From contig CALCKX010000019.1 in the NCBI GenBank assembly GCA_937966115.1, forward strand, positions 1-32,636: 32,636 nt of DNA, read 5' to 3'. The DNA is from an uncultured Chloracidobacterium sp. GTDB lineage: Bacteria; Acidobacteriota; Blastocatellia; Chloracidobacteriales; Chloracidobacteriaceae. The position numbers and the translations under genes are program-made. The notes below the pieces were generated by a model, which was given only the letters and a program-made list of their open reading frames with translations, ran no database searches and had not been told where the DNA came from. Numbering within the stretch: the first letter of the stretch is position 1; each line of letters starts with the position of its first letter. Below are positions 1-9,373 of the stretch, piece by piece.

Positions 1-186
1 CCGCGCTGGCTAACCATGGAAATTCATCACTTCGACCGGCGCGGCGGGGCTTTGATCGCGCAGTTGGAAGCCCACGGCTATCGCATCGCGGGCGATCTGT
101 CGCCGACGGCCAGCTGCGTCACCGTCGAGGCGCGCCGCGAAAGCTCCTCCCGCGCCTTGGGCATGGCGCCGTCCTCAGCGCTCTAA
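1..186 (+). CDS. C-terminal end of a probable FkbM-like SAM methyltransferase (partial)
   Basis: The frame is open from base 1 and ends with TAA at 184-186, so only the last 61 residues are present. The piece contains a beta-strand-like stretch, TMEIHHFD, then a helix, then a line ending LEAHGYRI. This resembles the tail of FkbM-type sugar or glycan methyltransferases, where a hydrophobic EIH-type strand is followed by a helix and a GY/GF turn. The final 15 residues are low-complexity. The next gene on the same strand is gmhA, followed by a sugar-type acyltransferase, which fits a surface-carbohydrate role. The methyltransferase call rests on this short tail and on context, so the family is tentative. 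The coding frame itself is more certain than the function. Confidence 0.4.
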   Translation, partial: PRWLTMEIHHFDRRGGALIAQLEAHGYRIAGDLSPTASCVTVEARRESSSRALGMAPSSAL

Positions 187-191
187 GGCAA

Positions 192-227
192 GCTCCCCAA
201 TGCCAACGCGCCGCCCTGGCGGGGAGC
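192..227 (+). terminator. Weak GC-rich stem-loop after the first gene
   Basis: The arms GCTCCCC (192-198) and GGGGAGC (221-227) are perfect complements around a 22-base loop that can itself fold. It lies six bases after the TAA of the partial methyltransferase gene. No T-tract follows, so it is at best a non-canonical terminator. Confidence 0.25.
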
Positions 228-368
228 GGGCCGGCCAGCGCGGGGGATTTCTCAAGCGCCGGCTGACGCCTAGCCCGCGACGCGGCCCGCCCGCCCTGGC
301 GCAAGGCAATTGCGCTCCGCCGACCTGGACTGCTAGCGTTTCCCTGATTGTCTTGCGCGCTGTCATCT

Positions 369-989
369 ATGCCGTTTCCCGCCGACCATTCGCTGATCGT
401 CGCCGATACCGCGGCGCTAGCCGATGCCGCTCTCCGCGAGCATGCCGCCGCGACCGCCGCGCTGACGCCGCTCCTGCCCGCCATAGCCGACATGGCCGCC
501 ACGCTGATTGAGACTCTCCGCCGCGATGGGCGCGTCTTTCTCTGCGGCAACGGCGGGTCGGCCGCGGACGCGCAGCATCTCGCCGCTGAACTCGTCGGGC
601 GCTTCCTGCGCGACCGGCGCCCGCTTCCGGCCCTGGCGCTCACCACCGACACCTCGACCCTTACCGCCGTGGCGAACGACCTGGGCTATGCGGAAGTCTT
701 CGCCCGGCAACTCATCGCCCTGGGACGCCCAGGCGACCTGCTCATCGCTATCTCGACCAGCGGCGACAGCCCCAATGTCCTGCGGGCCGCCGAGGCGGCT
801 CGTCGCCAGCGCCTGACCGTCTTGGGCTTGACCGGCCGCGCCGGGGGCGCGCTTCCCGCCCTGTGCGACCTGTGCTTGCGGGCGCCGGCGGACGCCACGC
901 CGCGCATTCAGGAAATACACATCCTGGTCGGACACATTCTGTGCGAGGCGGCGGAACGGGCGCTGAGCGAGGCAGACCCGTCGCCATGA
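369..989 (+). CDS. gmhA: Phosphoheptose isomerase (sedoheptulose 7-phosphate isomerase)
   Basis: This 206-aa protein of the SIS family converts sedoheptulose 7-phosphate to D-glycero-D-manno-heptose 7-phosphate. That is the first step toward ADP-heptose for LPS core or other heptose-containing glycans, and it occurs in the cytoplasm. The signature GNGGSAADAQH lies at residues 60-70, the sugar-phosphate-binding ISTSGDSPNV at 128-137, and the C-terminal QEIH...GH helix around 181-189; all are characteristic of GmhA. The ATG at 369 was chosen; a TTG at 348 would add seven residues with no better ribosome site. The stop overlaps the next start (ATGA, 986-989), so the acyltransferase downstream is probably translationally coupled. 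GmhB and HldE partners are not in the window. Close SIS paralogues with other substrates cannot be fully excluded. Confidence 0.85.
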   Translation: MPFPADHSLIVADTAALADAALREHAAATAALTPLLPAIADMAATLIETLRRDGRVFLCGNGGSAADAQHLAAELVGRFLRDRRPLPALALTTDTSTLTAVANDLGYAEVFARQLIALGRPGDLLIAISTSGDSPNVLRAAEAARRQRLTVLGLTGRAGGALPALCDLCLRAPADATPRIQEIHILVGHILCEAAERALSEADPSP

Positions 990-1525
990 CGCCGCGCGCC
1001 TTGGCTGGAAGCCTGCTCAGTTACGCCTACAATCACTGGCTGACGAATTTTCCGTCGCGCCGCGTTCGCCGGGCGTACCTGCGCGCCTACCTCGGCGCGC
1101 TCGGCGCGGATACCGGCGTACAGATGGGCTGCCGGTTTCTCAACGGGCGCAAGGTCTTTCTTGGGCCGCGCAACGCCGTCAACTTCGGCTGCCTGCTCGA
1201 CGGTCGGCGCTATGCCATTCGCACCGGGAGCGATGTCTCGATTGGCCCCGAAGCGACAATTCTCACCCTTGGACACGATCCGCAGTCGCCGGACTTCGCC
1301 GACCAGGGCGGCGAAGTCGTCATTGGCGACCGGGTATGGATTGCCTACCGGGCCATCATCATGCCTGGGGTGACGCTAGGGGAAGGCGCGGTGGTTGCCG
1401 CGGGCGCGGTGGTCACGAAGGATGTCGCGCCCTTTACGATTGTCGGCGGCGTCCCGGCGCGGCCCATCGGGACGCGGGCGCTCGATCTGCGCTACGTTTT
1501 CAACTACGCGCCCTTCCTGCTCTAG
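986..1525 (+). CDS. Hexapeptide-repeat (left-handed beta-helix) O-acyltransferase, WcaF/Maa-like
   Basis: The 179-aa protein has the irregular hexapeptide pattern of the left-handed beta-helix acyltransferases from about residue 55 to 160. A likely catalytic histidine lies in the LGHD segment (H97). The helix closes with the typical VPARPIG turn at 156-162. Such enzymes move an acetyl group from acetyl-CoA to a sugar hydroxyl in exopolysaccharide, O-antigen or maltose acetylation. The start ATG overlaps the gmhA stop by four bases, so coupling with gmhA is likely, and the acceptor is probably a surface sugar. The frame is open far upstream inside gmhA, but only the ATG at 986 makes sense. The exact substrate cannot be read from the sequence. 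Confidence 0.8.
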   Translation: MTPRALAGSLLSYAYNHWLTNFPSRRVRRAYLRAYLGALGADTGVQMGCRFLNGRKVFLGPRNAVNFGCLLDGRRYAIRTGSDVSIGPEATILTLGHDPQSPDFADQGGEVVIGDRVWIAYRAIIMPGVTLGEGAVVAAGAVVTKDVAPFTIVGGVPARPIGTRALDLRYVFNYAPFLL

Positions 1526-1578
1526 CGCATCTTCCGAAGCGACAGCGCCGCCCGCGCCCGGCGGACTCCCGACGAAAG

Positions 1579-1605
1579 CCGCGCCGCCGCGTAAAGCGGG
1601 CGCGG
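1579..1605. terminator. GC-rich hairpin between convergent genes
   Basis: The outer arms CCGCGC (1579-1584) and GCGCGG (1600-1605) enclose a two-base bulge and an inner stem CCGC/GCGG around the loop GTAAA (1591-1595). It lies between the acyltransferase end (1525) and the end of the leftward permease gene (1608), where a bidirectional terminator is expected. There is no T-tract on either side. Confidence 0.4.
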
Positions 1606-1607
1606 AT

Positions 1608-2642
1608 TCACGCCGTCGGGCGCAGCAGCAAGCGCAGGAAGTAGGGCGCGCCGATGATGGCCGTCACGATGCCCAGCCGGATTTCCTCCGGGCGGTTGAG
1701 GGTGCGGGCCAACAGGTCGGCCCCCGCCAGAAACGCCGCGCCGACAATGGCGCACGCCGGCGCCAACACGCGGTGACGCGGCCCGACCAGCAGCCGCGCG
1801 GCATGCGGGACAATCAGCCCGACAAAGCCAATGACGCCGCCCACCGCGACCGCCGCGCCGGTCAGAAGCGCCGCCGCGAGCAGAATGATCCAGGTCGTCC
1901 GGCGCGTTTCCACGCCCAGCGCGCGGGCGTCCTCGTCGCCCAGCGACATGACATCCAGCTCCGGCGCGTAGGCCAGCGCCGCGCCAAGCCCAACCAAAAC
2001 GCAGGGCAACAAGAGCCGAACGTGCAGCCAGGTTCGACTATCGAAGCCGCCCATGAGCCAGAATGAAATTTCCTGCGCGACTTCCCACCGCTTCCACGCC
2101 AGCGATACCGCCAGCGCGGTGAACGCCCCGCACAGCGCCCCAATCGCGACGCCGGCCAGCAAAAGCGTCGCGATGGGCGCCCCCCCAGCCCGGGCCGTCA
2201 GCGTATAGACGGCGACCAGCGCCGCGGCGCTGCCGACAAAGGAAAACGCCGGGACATACGCGGGCGAGACCGCCGACAGCCCGGAGGCAATGGCCAGCAC
2301 CGCGCCGAGCGCCCCGCCGGCGCTCGTGCCGATGATGTCCGGCGACGCGAGCGGATTGCGAAAGAGGCCCTGCATCTGGACGCCCGCCGTCGCCAACGCC
2401 GCGCCCGCCAGCGCGGCAACCAGCGCGCGCGGCAAGCGCATCGCCCACACAATCGCCTCATCGGTCGGCGTGGAGCCGCCAATGCCCAGCCAGGGAAACA
2501 GCTTCGACGCCAGCGCCGCGACGATGGCTGACAACGGCAGGCTGACGCTGCCAAAGGCGACGCTGGCCACAATGGCCGCCGCCAGCAGCCCAAGCGCCAG
2601 CGGAAAGAATAACCGGGGCGGGATAGGGCGGCGCATGGTCAT
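1608..2642 (-). CDS. FecCD/BtuC-family ABC transporter permease (iron chelate or cobalamin uptake)
   Basis: This 344-aa polytopic inner-membrane protein has about nine to ten hydrophobic segments. Family hallmarks are visible: an RLPRALVAALAGAALATAG segment at about 69-87, QMQGLFRNPLA at 89-99, the cytoplasmic coupling region LGDEDARALGV at about 234-244, and GFVGLIVPH at 272-280. Family members form the homodimeric channel of importers for ferric siderophores, haem or vitamin B12, working with a periplasmic binding protein and an ATPase. Neither partner is next to it here; the downstream neighbour is convergent. Its ATG overlaps the stop of a tiny upstream membrane gene (ATGA), and it lies at the end of the ATP synthase unit. 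A second in-frame ATG at 2636 is possible. Length is normal for the family. The substrate is not determinable. Confidence 0.88.
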   Translation of the reverse strand: MTMRRPIPPRLFFPLALGLLAAAIVASVAFGSVSLPLSAIVAALASKLFPWLGIGGSTPTDEAIVWAMRLPRALVAALAGAALATAGVQMQGLFRNPLASPDIIGTSAGGALGAVLAIASGLSAVSPAYVPAFSFVGSAAALVAVYTLTARAGGAPIATLLLAGVAIGALCGAFTALAVSLAWKRWEVAQEISFWLMGGFDSRTWLHVRLLLPCVLVGLGAALAYAPELDVMSLGDEDARALGVETRRTTWIILLAAALLTGAAVAVGGVIGFVGLIVPHAARLLVGPRHRVLAPACAIVGAAFLAGADLLARTLNRPEEIRLGIVTAIIGAPYFLRLLLRPTA

Positions 2643-2764
2643 TGACTGAAATAGCGCGTCAGCCAGTCAAGCAGCCAAATTACGGCGGCGGCATAGACCA
2701 GCGTCGCGGCATAAGCTAGTCGCCAGGAGCGCGCAGGGGTTTCTTCGAGCTTTTCTTCCGGCAT
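2639..2764 (-). CDS. Small 41-aa single-TM membrane protein
   Basis: The ORF begins with an acidic N-terminus (MPEEKLEE), then has one hydrophobic helix (about residues 17-36, WRLAYAATLVYAAAVIWLLD) and a short polar tail RYFSQ. It matches no family I recognise. It is supported by tight packing: its stop overlaps the ATG of the FecCD permease by four bases, and its start lies 87 bases after the atpG stop, all on the same strand. The frame is open further upstream to 2848, which would add 28 residues, but the ATG at 2764 gives a compact membrane protein. It could be an accessory subunit of the permease or of the ATP synthase, or simply a translational-coupling leader. Function is unknown. Confidence 0.55.
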   Translation of the reverse strand: MPEEKLEETPARSWRLAYAATLVYAAAVIWLLDWLTRYFSQ

Positions 2765-2851
2765 GACGCTTGGCGGTCCGCAAAAGCGCTGGCGAGCTGC
2801 GCCGAACGAGCTTCTTGCCAAGCCCGGCGCTTGCGGACGGATGCCCAAACG

Positions 2852-3745
2852 CTACAATGCCGCCGCGCCGCTGACAACCTCGATAATCTCGTTCGTGATA
2901 GCCGCCTGCCGAATGCGATTCATCGTCAGGGTCAAATGCGCGATGACCTCGCCGGCGTTACGGCTCGCGGCATCCATTGCCGCCATGCGCGCGCCGTGCT
3001 CCGAAGCCACCGACTCGAGCAGGGCTTGGAAGATGCAGGTTTCAACGAAGCGCGGGAGCAGGCGGCCGAGAATTTCCGCCGGCGGCTGCTCGTAGAGATA
3101 GTCCGGCCCGATTGCATCCGCCGCGCGGCCGTCCGCTGCGGGGCGTCCGATTGGCAGCAGCCGCTCGATGCGGACCACCTGGGAAATGGCCGAGCGAAAC
3201 TCGGCATAGACCAGCAAGACTCGGTCGGGCCGCGCTGCCAAGACCGTTTCCTCGGCGGCCGCGCCCTCGTAGAGGTTCAGGATGTCCTGAGCGATTTCGA
3301 CTGCCGCCTCATAGCCAAACGACTTCGACGTGAGATTAATGTATTCCCTCCGAATCGGCACGTTGCGCCGCCGGAAGAAATCCCGCCCCTTGCGCCCAAT
3401 CGCGACCAGCTCGACGCGCTCGCTCGGATGCTCCGCGATGTATTGCTGAACCGACCGGATGAGGTTGGCGTTGAACGCGCCGCACAGCCCTTTGTCGGCG
3501 GTCATCAGCGCCAGAAGCGTCCGGTTGCCCGTCCGCTCCTCCATCAGCGGGTGGGTAAAATCCGCCGCTGCCGCCGAGAGGTTGCGGAGAACTTCCTGCA
3601 TCTTGCGCGCATAGGGGCGCGTCGCCGTCACCCGCTCCTGCGCCCGCCGCAGCTTCGACGCCGAGACCAGCTTGTACGACTTCGTGATCTGGCGCATGTT
3701 CTTGACGGCTTTGATGCGCCGTCTAACGCCCTGCAAGTTCGGCAT
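2852..3745 (-). CDS. atpG: ATP synthase F1 subunit gamma
   Basis: The 297-aa protein is the central rotor shaft of F1. The N-terminus MPNLQGVRRRIKAVKNMRQI followed by TKSYKLVSASKLRRAQ is the conserved long coiled-coil helix. The C-terminus has the typical EHGARMAAMDAASRNAGEVI helix with the LTMNRIRQAAITNEIIEV segment that pairs with it in the coiled coil. The middle Rossmann-like part contains DKGLCGAFN (about 84-92). Length is close to the usual 285-295. It follows atpA with a 51-base gap. In most bacteria atpD (beta) and atpC (epsilon) come next; here a tiny membrane protein and an ABC permease follow instead. Confidence 0.97.
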   Translation of the reverse strand: MPNLQGVRRRIKAVKNMRQITKSYKLVSASKLRRAQERVTATRPYARKMQEVLRNLSAAAADFTHPLMEERTGNRTLLALMTADKGLCGAFNANLIRSVQQYIAEHPSERVELVAIGRKGRDFFRRRNVPIRREYINLTSKSFGYEAAVEIAQDILNLYEGAAAEETVLAARPDRVLLVYAEFRSAISQVVRIERLLPIGRPAADGRAADAIGPDYLYEQPPAEILGRLLPRFVETCIFQALLESVASEHGARMAAMDAASRNAGEVIAHLTLTMNRIRQAAITNEIIEVVSGAAAL

Positions 3746-3796
3746 GGCACCCTCTTATCGCATCCGCTTATCGCGCCCTCGCATGGCGGCGACCGC

Positions 3797-5338
<1,542 letters not shown>

Positions 5339-5872
5339 CTATTGACGTCGGGCAAGTCGCTCTCGAAATTCGGCAAGTTGAGTCCGAATGGACCCATCGT
5401 AATAAACGCTGCCGACCCGGGCGACGATCCCGCCAATCAGGTCCGGCGATTCCTTGTAAGTGACGCGGATGTCGCTGCCGACGACTTCCTTCAGGCGACG
5501 CTCGAGCGCACGCCGCTCGCTGACGCCGAGCGCAACGGCGCTGGCGACCTCGACTGCCACGATGCCCGAGCGGGCATCCGCCAGCGCCTCAATCGCCGCC
5601 TGGATATCGCTCAGCGCCGCCATGCGCTGGTTGCGCAGCAGCACGCCCAGAAAGTTGGCCGTTATCGGGCGCGGCTTGAGGCGAGCGCACAGCGCCCGCA
5701 GCAAGCCCTCCTTCTGAGCGAGCGGAATGGTGGGACTGGCGAAAGCGTCCGCCAGCTCGGCATGCGCTTTCGTCAACCGGTGAAACTCTCTCAGCTCGGC
5801 AACGACCTTCGGCAAATCGGCTCCGGCGGCGTCGGTCAGCGCGCGGGCGTAACGATTGGCAAGTGAACTCAT
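5339..5872 (-). CDS. atpH: ATP synthase F1 subunit delta (OSCP-type stator)
   Basis: The 177-aa protein connects the b-subunit stalk to the top of F1. It begins LANRYARALTDAA, the conserved delta N-terminus, and ends with the typical segment SPDLIGGIVARVGSVYYDGS followed by a basic helix. The frame is open upstream to 5986, inside the b gene, but the ATG at 5872 gives the canonical beginning and normal length, leaving about 70 bases after the b-subunit stop. Gene order b-b-delta-alpha-gamma follows the standard atp order. Confidence 0.93.
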   Translation of the reverse strand: MSSLANRYARALTDAAGADLPKVVAELREFHRLTKAHAELADAFASPTIPLAQKEGLLRALCARLKPRPITANFLGVLLRNQRMAALSDIQAAIEALADARSGIVAVEVASAVALGVSERRALERRLKEVVGSDIRVTYKESPDLIGGIVARVGSVYYDGSIRTQLAEFRERLARRQ

Positions 5873-5942
5873 AAAATGGCAAGCATCCGCCAGTAAGCTT
5901 TCTCTCGGTTGCGCTTTCTCGCAGTGATTTCTTCGGCGCGCT

Positions 5943-6458
5943 TCACGCGCGCGGCTTCTTGAGCTGGGCGACGTAGCTTGCGACAAGCCGCAACTGATCG
6001 TCCGCCAACAACTCGCGCCGCACCAGCGCCTCCGCTAACTCGACCGCCTTGGAGGCGGCAAAGGCCTGGAGGTCGAGCCGCGCCGACTTGCTCGCCCCCT
6101 CGATTTCCATTTTGGCCAGCCGTCGCAAGCGCTCGGCGTCCGCCTCGGCCGCCGCCACGATGCGGTCGTGCTCAGCTTGGGCGTCTTGCTCGGCCTGCCG
6201 GCGAATATTGGCCAGCTCGGCTTCGAGACGGGCAAAGCGGTCTTCTAGCTCGCGCAGCTTGGTCTCCGCCAAGGCTCGCTCCTGCCCGGCCCGGTCGAGC
6301 GCCTCGCGGATGTTTTGAGCCCGCTTGCGCAGCCCCTCGGCAATGGGCTTGGCCAGGAAGAAGGCGAGCAGTCCGGCGTAAATCGCAAAGTTGAGGAACT
6401 TGGCCCAGAGCGGGATGGCGGCGGCTAAAAACGCCAAAGCGGCAAGCGTCATGGTCAT
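5943..6458 (-). CDS. atpF: ATP synthase F0 subunit b (second copy)
   Basis: The 171-aa protein has a hydrophobic N-terminus (about residues 4-38, including a membrane helix ending AFFLAKPIAEGL) and a long charged alanine-rich coiled-coil (about 45-160). This is the layout of the peripheral-stalk b subunit. The start overlaps the preceding b gene by four bases (ATGA on the minus strand, 6455-6458), so the two are translationally coupled and probably form a heterodimeric stalk (b and b'), as in photosynthetic bacteria and others. It has an additional hydrophobic stretch before the main helix, which could be a second pass or a signal-like segment. Which copy is b and which is b' cannot be assigned without alignment. 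Confidence 0.88.
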   Translation of the reverse strand: MTMTLAALAFLAAAIPLWAKFLNFAIYAGLLAFFLAKPIAEGLRKRAQNIREALDRAGQERALAETKLRELEDRFARLEAELANIRRQAEQDAQAEHDRIVAAAEADAERLRRLAKMEIEGASKSARLDLQAFAASKAVELAEALVRRELLADDQLRLVASYVAQLKKPRA

Positions 6459-6946
6459 CGCGGCGTTCCAATCTGACGCCCCAAAATCGTTTCGGCAATA
6501 GAAGCGGCCAAATGCTCGGCGTCACGCGCCAGGGCTTCCTTCGCCGCGGCGACCTGCGCGTTGAGCGCCTGGGTGGCTGCCGCGACTTCGGCCGCCGCAG
6601 CCTGCTTGGCGGACTCGATTAGCTCGCTGCGCCGCTCAAGCGCAGCCGCCCGCCGCTCCTCGATGATCTTGGCGGCCGCCACCCGCCCCGCCCGCAGCGC
6701 CGCCTCGTACTCAGCCAGGCGCTGATCGTAATCGCCCAACGCCTGACGAACGCCGCCGGTGAGACGCGCCCGCTCGTCGAGAACGGCCAGGATCGGCTTG
6801 AAAACCAGCGCGTTGAGCAGATAGGCCACCAGCAGGAAAACGCCTACGGTGACGAAAAGCGACCAATCGGGCGTTAGCAAGTTGCTTTCAGCGGCAAGAA
6901 ACAAGCTTGCCGGTCGCCCACTCGCGCCCAATAACGGTTCAGTCAT
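6455..6946 (-). CDS. atpF: ATP synthase F0 subunit b (first copy, b/b')
   Basis: The 163-aa stator subunit has one membrane helix (about 29-50, WSLFVTVGVFLLVAYLLNAL) followed by the conserved FKPILAVLDER stretch and a long heptad-like helix rich in alanine, glutamate and arginine. It ends with a SIAETILGRQIG helix, a typical b-subunit C-terminus. It is the first gene of the leftward ATP synthase unit, 64 bases below the predicted -10 element. There is no strong Shine-Dalgarno sequence. Subunits a and c, usually just upstream of b, are missing; the upstream gene is a tRNA. Confidence 0.9.
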   Translation of the reverse strand: MTEPLLGASGRPASLFLAAESNLLTPDWSLFVTVGVFLLVAYLLNALVFKPILAVLDERARLTGGVRQALGDYDQRLAEYEAALRAGRVAAAKIIEERRAAALERRSELIESAKQAAAAEVAAATQALNAQVAAAKEALARDAEHLAASIAETILGRQIGTPR

Positions 6947-7009
6947 AACGAAAGCGAAACCGGCGCGAAGCCCTCGCGCGCCAGATGGTGATTTGAAAAG
7001 CAGGCTGCG

Positions 7010-7038
7010 AAGTTACTCGCGGACGCGGCCACTGTCAA
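7010..7038 (-). promoter_or_regulatory. Predicted sigma-70-type promoter of the ATP synthase unit
   Basis: Read leftward, a perfect TTGACA (7033-7038) is followed by a 17-base spacer and TAACTT (7010-7015). It lies between the tRNA-His gene and the first b-subunit gene, giving a leader of about 55 bases. The -35 box is ideal and the spacing optimal; the -10 is weak (3 of 6). Confidence 0.55.
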
Positions 7039-7136
7039 CCGCGAAAGCGCGGGACATCGCCCCTCCCAGCGGGCTGGGGACGCCGCGCCAGCCTCCGGCG
7101 GCGGCGCGCTTTTTGCGCGAAGGGGAAAGCCATAGC

Positions 7137-7214
7137 TGGGGCGAGTGATGGGATTCGAACCCACGACCTCTTGAGCCACAATCAAGCGCTCTAACCGACT
7201 GAGCTACACCCGCC
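7137..7214 (-). tRNA. tRNA-His (anticodon GTG)
   Basis: Read leftward, the sequence folds as a full cloverleaf. The acceptor stem is GCGGGTG with CACTCGC, the D arm is GCTC/GAGC, and the anticodon arm CTTGA-TTGTGGC-TCAAG has anticodon GTG at 7177-7179. The T arm contains GGTTCGAATCC. The extra G at position -1 (7214), facing C73, is the hallmark of tRNA-His, and CCA is encoded at 7137-7139. Confidence 0.97.
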
Positions 7215-7311
7215 ACAAAGCGACCATAAGCAAGTCCGCCACTCTAGCGCGACGCGCCCCGAAAAGGCAACGGCGGTCGAGCGAAAGCTCGCGCGCGCCG
7301 TGACGCCGCGG

Positions 7312-9297
7312 CTAATCCGCATCCCCGGCTTTTTCATCCAGCCCGAAGACCTTGCCGACCAGCGCCTGCAATCGCTTGCCAGTCGCGACGCGCAGCCCGC
7401 CTGTCGGACGGGAGGACGACGAGCGCTTCATCTTGATAGACTGACGCCGCCGCTGAAGCTCGCTGTGGTCCGGGGCGAGCGCCAGCCCTCGGTCGAGGCA
7501 TTCTATCGCCCGCGACTCCAAGCCAAACCGGAGGTATAGGTCCGCCAGCTCCGCGAGCAATTCCGGCACCTCATCCGGGTCGCGGCAAAGGTCAATCGCG
7601 GTCAGGAACGCCTTTTCGGCCTCTTTGTTGCGCCCCGGAAGACGCAGGAGCACCCGCCCCATCAGCGCGTGATAGTCGGACTGGTTGGGCCGCTGCTCGA
7701 CCGCCCGGCGAATGGCTTGGTACGCCCGCTCGACATCGCCCGCGCCCATGTACTCGATGGTTCTCAGGTACAGCTCCGAAGGCGGAACGGCCGGCAGCTC
7801 CGGGGGCGGAGCGGCGGGCGCTTTCGGATAAGCCCCAGTCGGCGCCCGCGACGGCTGCGAGCCTGAAGCGCCCGCTTCGTTCAGTTGCGGCGGAGCGGCG
7901 GGCGCTTTCGGATAGGCCCCAGTCGGCGCCTGCGGCGGCGCGGGCGCCCTGAGCGGCGGCGGGATAGGCGGCGGCAATCTAGTCTCGGCAGCTTGCGCGC
8001 TGGTCTCGGTCGCTTGCGTGGGGCGCCGCAGTGTCGGCGGCGTCGGGAAGCTTCCCGGCGAAGACGGCTTGGGCGGCAGCTTGGGCGGCACCGGCGGCGA
8101 CTTGGGAGCAGTCGGCGGCTTGGGAACAGTCGGCGGCTTGGGCGATGCGCCGGATGGCGGACGCGCTGACGGCGGGCTAGAGGGCGTCGGGCGAGCCGCC
8201 TGGTAGGCGCCGGTTGGGAAGCGGTGCCCGCCAGGCGTCGAGCGCGCGTGGCTGCCGGCGATGGTCGCGTCATACTTGCGTCGCTTTTCCTCATCGCTCA
8301 GCGTTTCATAGGCCTGCTGAATGGCGATGAAGACCCGCTCCAACTCGGCTTTCACCTGAAAATCAAAAGTGGCGAGCTGCAAATGGCGGTCGGGATGGAA
8401 TTTTTTGGCTAACTCCCGATAGGCCTTCTTAAGCTCCTCGGGCGTGAAGCGACGGTTGATGCCGAGCGCCTGGTAGTGCGTGCCGCCCGATTCCAACACC
8501 CGAATCTTTTCCTCCAGCTCGAAGCACAGTTGCGCGGCGCGCGCGGCGTCAATCTCGTTCGGGACGGGCGGCGCTTTCGCCTCGATGACGGGCAGCGGCG
8601 CGCCATCCGCAAACTGCACGACCCCAGCCATCGCGAGCGCGCAGATCGCCCGCAGCACGCGCTCTTCCGGGAGCGGCACGGCGCGGCAGGCATCCTCGAT
8701 GCGTAGCGGGGTATCGAGCCGCGAAAGGACAAAGGCCTCCTCCGGCGTGAGCGTCAGCCCCAGCGCGGCGACCTCGGTCGCGGCCGCCGGCTGCAGGCGT
8801 CGTTGCGGCCCGCCAAGCCAGCGATTGATCAGGCTGGTGTCTGAAAGGGCGCGAATGCCGTCCAGGATGAGCGCCGGCGGCGACAGCGCTTGCCGAAAGC
8901 CGTTGACCTGCACCCGCTGGGCTTCGAAGCGATACTGGCCGGTCGTCCAGGGGAAGAGCGAGTGCACCAAGTAAATGACATGACCGACGAGCATCGCCTG
9001 CAAATCGGCCGCCGCCAAGTAGCCCAGCTCAACCAGGCAGGCGCCAAGATGCTTGCCCTTGCGCGTTTCGGCGACCGCCTGCGCGAGTTGCTCAGGAGAA
9101 ATGCAACCCATCCCGCACAGGCGCTCGCCAAAGCGCTCGGTGACCAGCTCGCTGGCCGCATAGATGATTAATCCATCCTCAAAGTACACATGACGCGCCG
9201 CGCCGTCCCGCGTAAGCGTCAAAGTTCCGCTCAGGCGCTGCTTGTGACAGGCGCTCAGCAGTTGCGGCACACAGGCGCTCTCGAGTCGTTGCGCCAT
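7312..9297 (-). CDS. DUF4388 (PATAN-like) - J domain - proline-rich linker - TPR protein
   Basis: This 661-aa soluble protein has four parts. Residues 1 to about 125 resemble a DUF4388 module, with the typical SGTLTLTRDG and YFEDGLIIYA elements. Residues 130-245 continue in the style of DUF4388 proteins, with helical LSRLDTPLRIEDA segments. A J domain is at about 274-345 with an intact HPD (301-303, FHPDRH), so it should stimulate a DnaK. Residues 350-505 are a proline/alanine linker with repeated PTGAY motifs, and TPR-like helices lie at about 508-615. There is no signal peptide or TM segment. The start is supported by GGAGAG eight bases upstream and by a good promoter (9374-9402). DUF4388 proteins are common in acidobacteria and deltaproteobacteria, often in signalling or motility contexts; the role here is unknown. 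A second protein with the same order is at 15968-17554. Confidence 0.85.
   Translation of the reverse strand: MAQRLESACVPQLLSACHKQRLSGTLTLTRDGAARHVYFEDGLIIYAASELVTERFGERLCGMGCISPEQLAQAVAETRKGKHLGACLVELGYLAAADLQAMLVGHVIYLVHSLFPWTTGQYRFEAQRVQVNGFRQALSPPALILDGIRALSDTSLINRWLGGPQRRLQPAAATEVAALGLTLTPEEAFVLSRLDTPLRIEDACRAVPLPEERVLRAICALAMAGVVQFADGAPLPVIEAKAPPVPNEIDAARAAQLCFELEEKIRVLESGGTHYQALGINRRFTPEELKKAYRELAKKFHPDRHLQLATFDFQVKAELERVFIAIQQAYETLSDEEKRRKYDATIAGSHARSTPGGHRFPTGAYQAARPTPSSPPSARPPSGASPKPPTVPKPPTAPKSPPVPPKLPPKPSSPGSFPTPPTLRRPTQATETSAQAAETRLPPPIPPPLRAPAPPQAPTGAYPKAPAAPPQLNEAGASGSQPSRAPTGAYPKAPAAPPPELPAVPPSELYLRTIEYMGAGDVERAYQAIRRAVEQRPNQSDYHALMGRVLLRLPGRNKEAEKAFLTAIDLCRDPDEVPELLAELADLYLRFGLESRAIECLDRGLALAPDHSELQRRRQSIKMKRSSSSRPTGGLRVATGKRLQALVGKVFGLDEKAGDAD
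7805..7930. repeat. 42-bp direct repeat encoding APTGAYPKAPAAPP twice
   Basis: Copies at 7805-7846 and 7889-7930 differ at one base. Both encode the same 14-residue proline-rich motif (residues 457-470 and 485-498) in the linker of the J-domain protein. A shorter PTGAY copy occurs at residues 361-365. The near-identical DNA points to a recent in-frame duplication. Confidence 0.85.
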
Positions 9298-9351
9298 TCA
9301 GGCGACTCTCCAAAACAAGCATGGCGGGCGGGGCATTGCATCCTAGCTCGG

Positions 9352-9369
9352 CGGCAATGGTCATTGCCG
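9352..9369. promoter_or_regulatory. Perfect 18-bp palindrome over the predicted transcription start
   Basis: CGGCAATG (9352-9359), two central bases GT, and CATTGCCG (9362-9369) form a perfect dyad. It starts five bases downstream of the predicted -10 (9374-9379) of the leftward DUF4388-J gene, so a bound protein would block initiation. No regulator can be named. Confidence 0.45.
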
Positions 9370-9373
9370 TTGA

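Noticed and set aside
7885-8206. Regularly spaced GGCGGC-type repeats that look array-like
   Set aside because: They are codon-level repeats of the proline/alanine linker, not spacer-separated CRISPR repeats.
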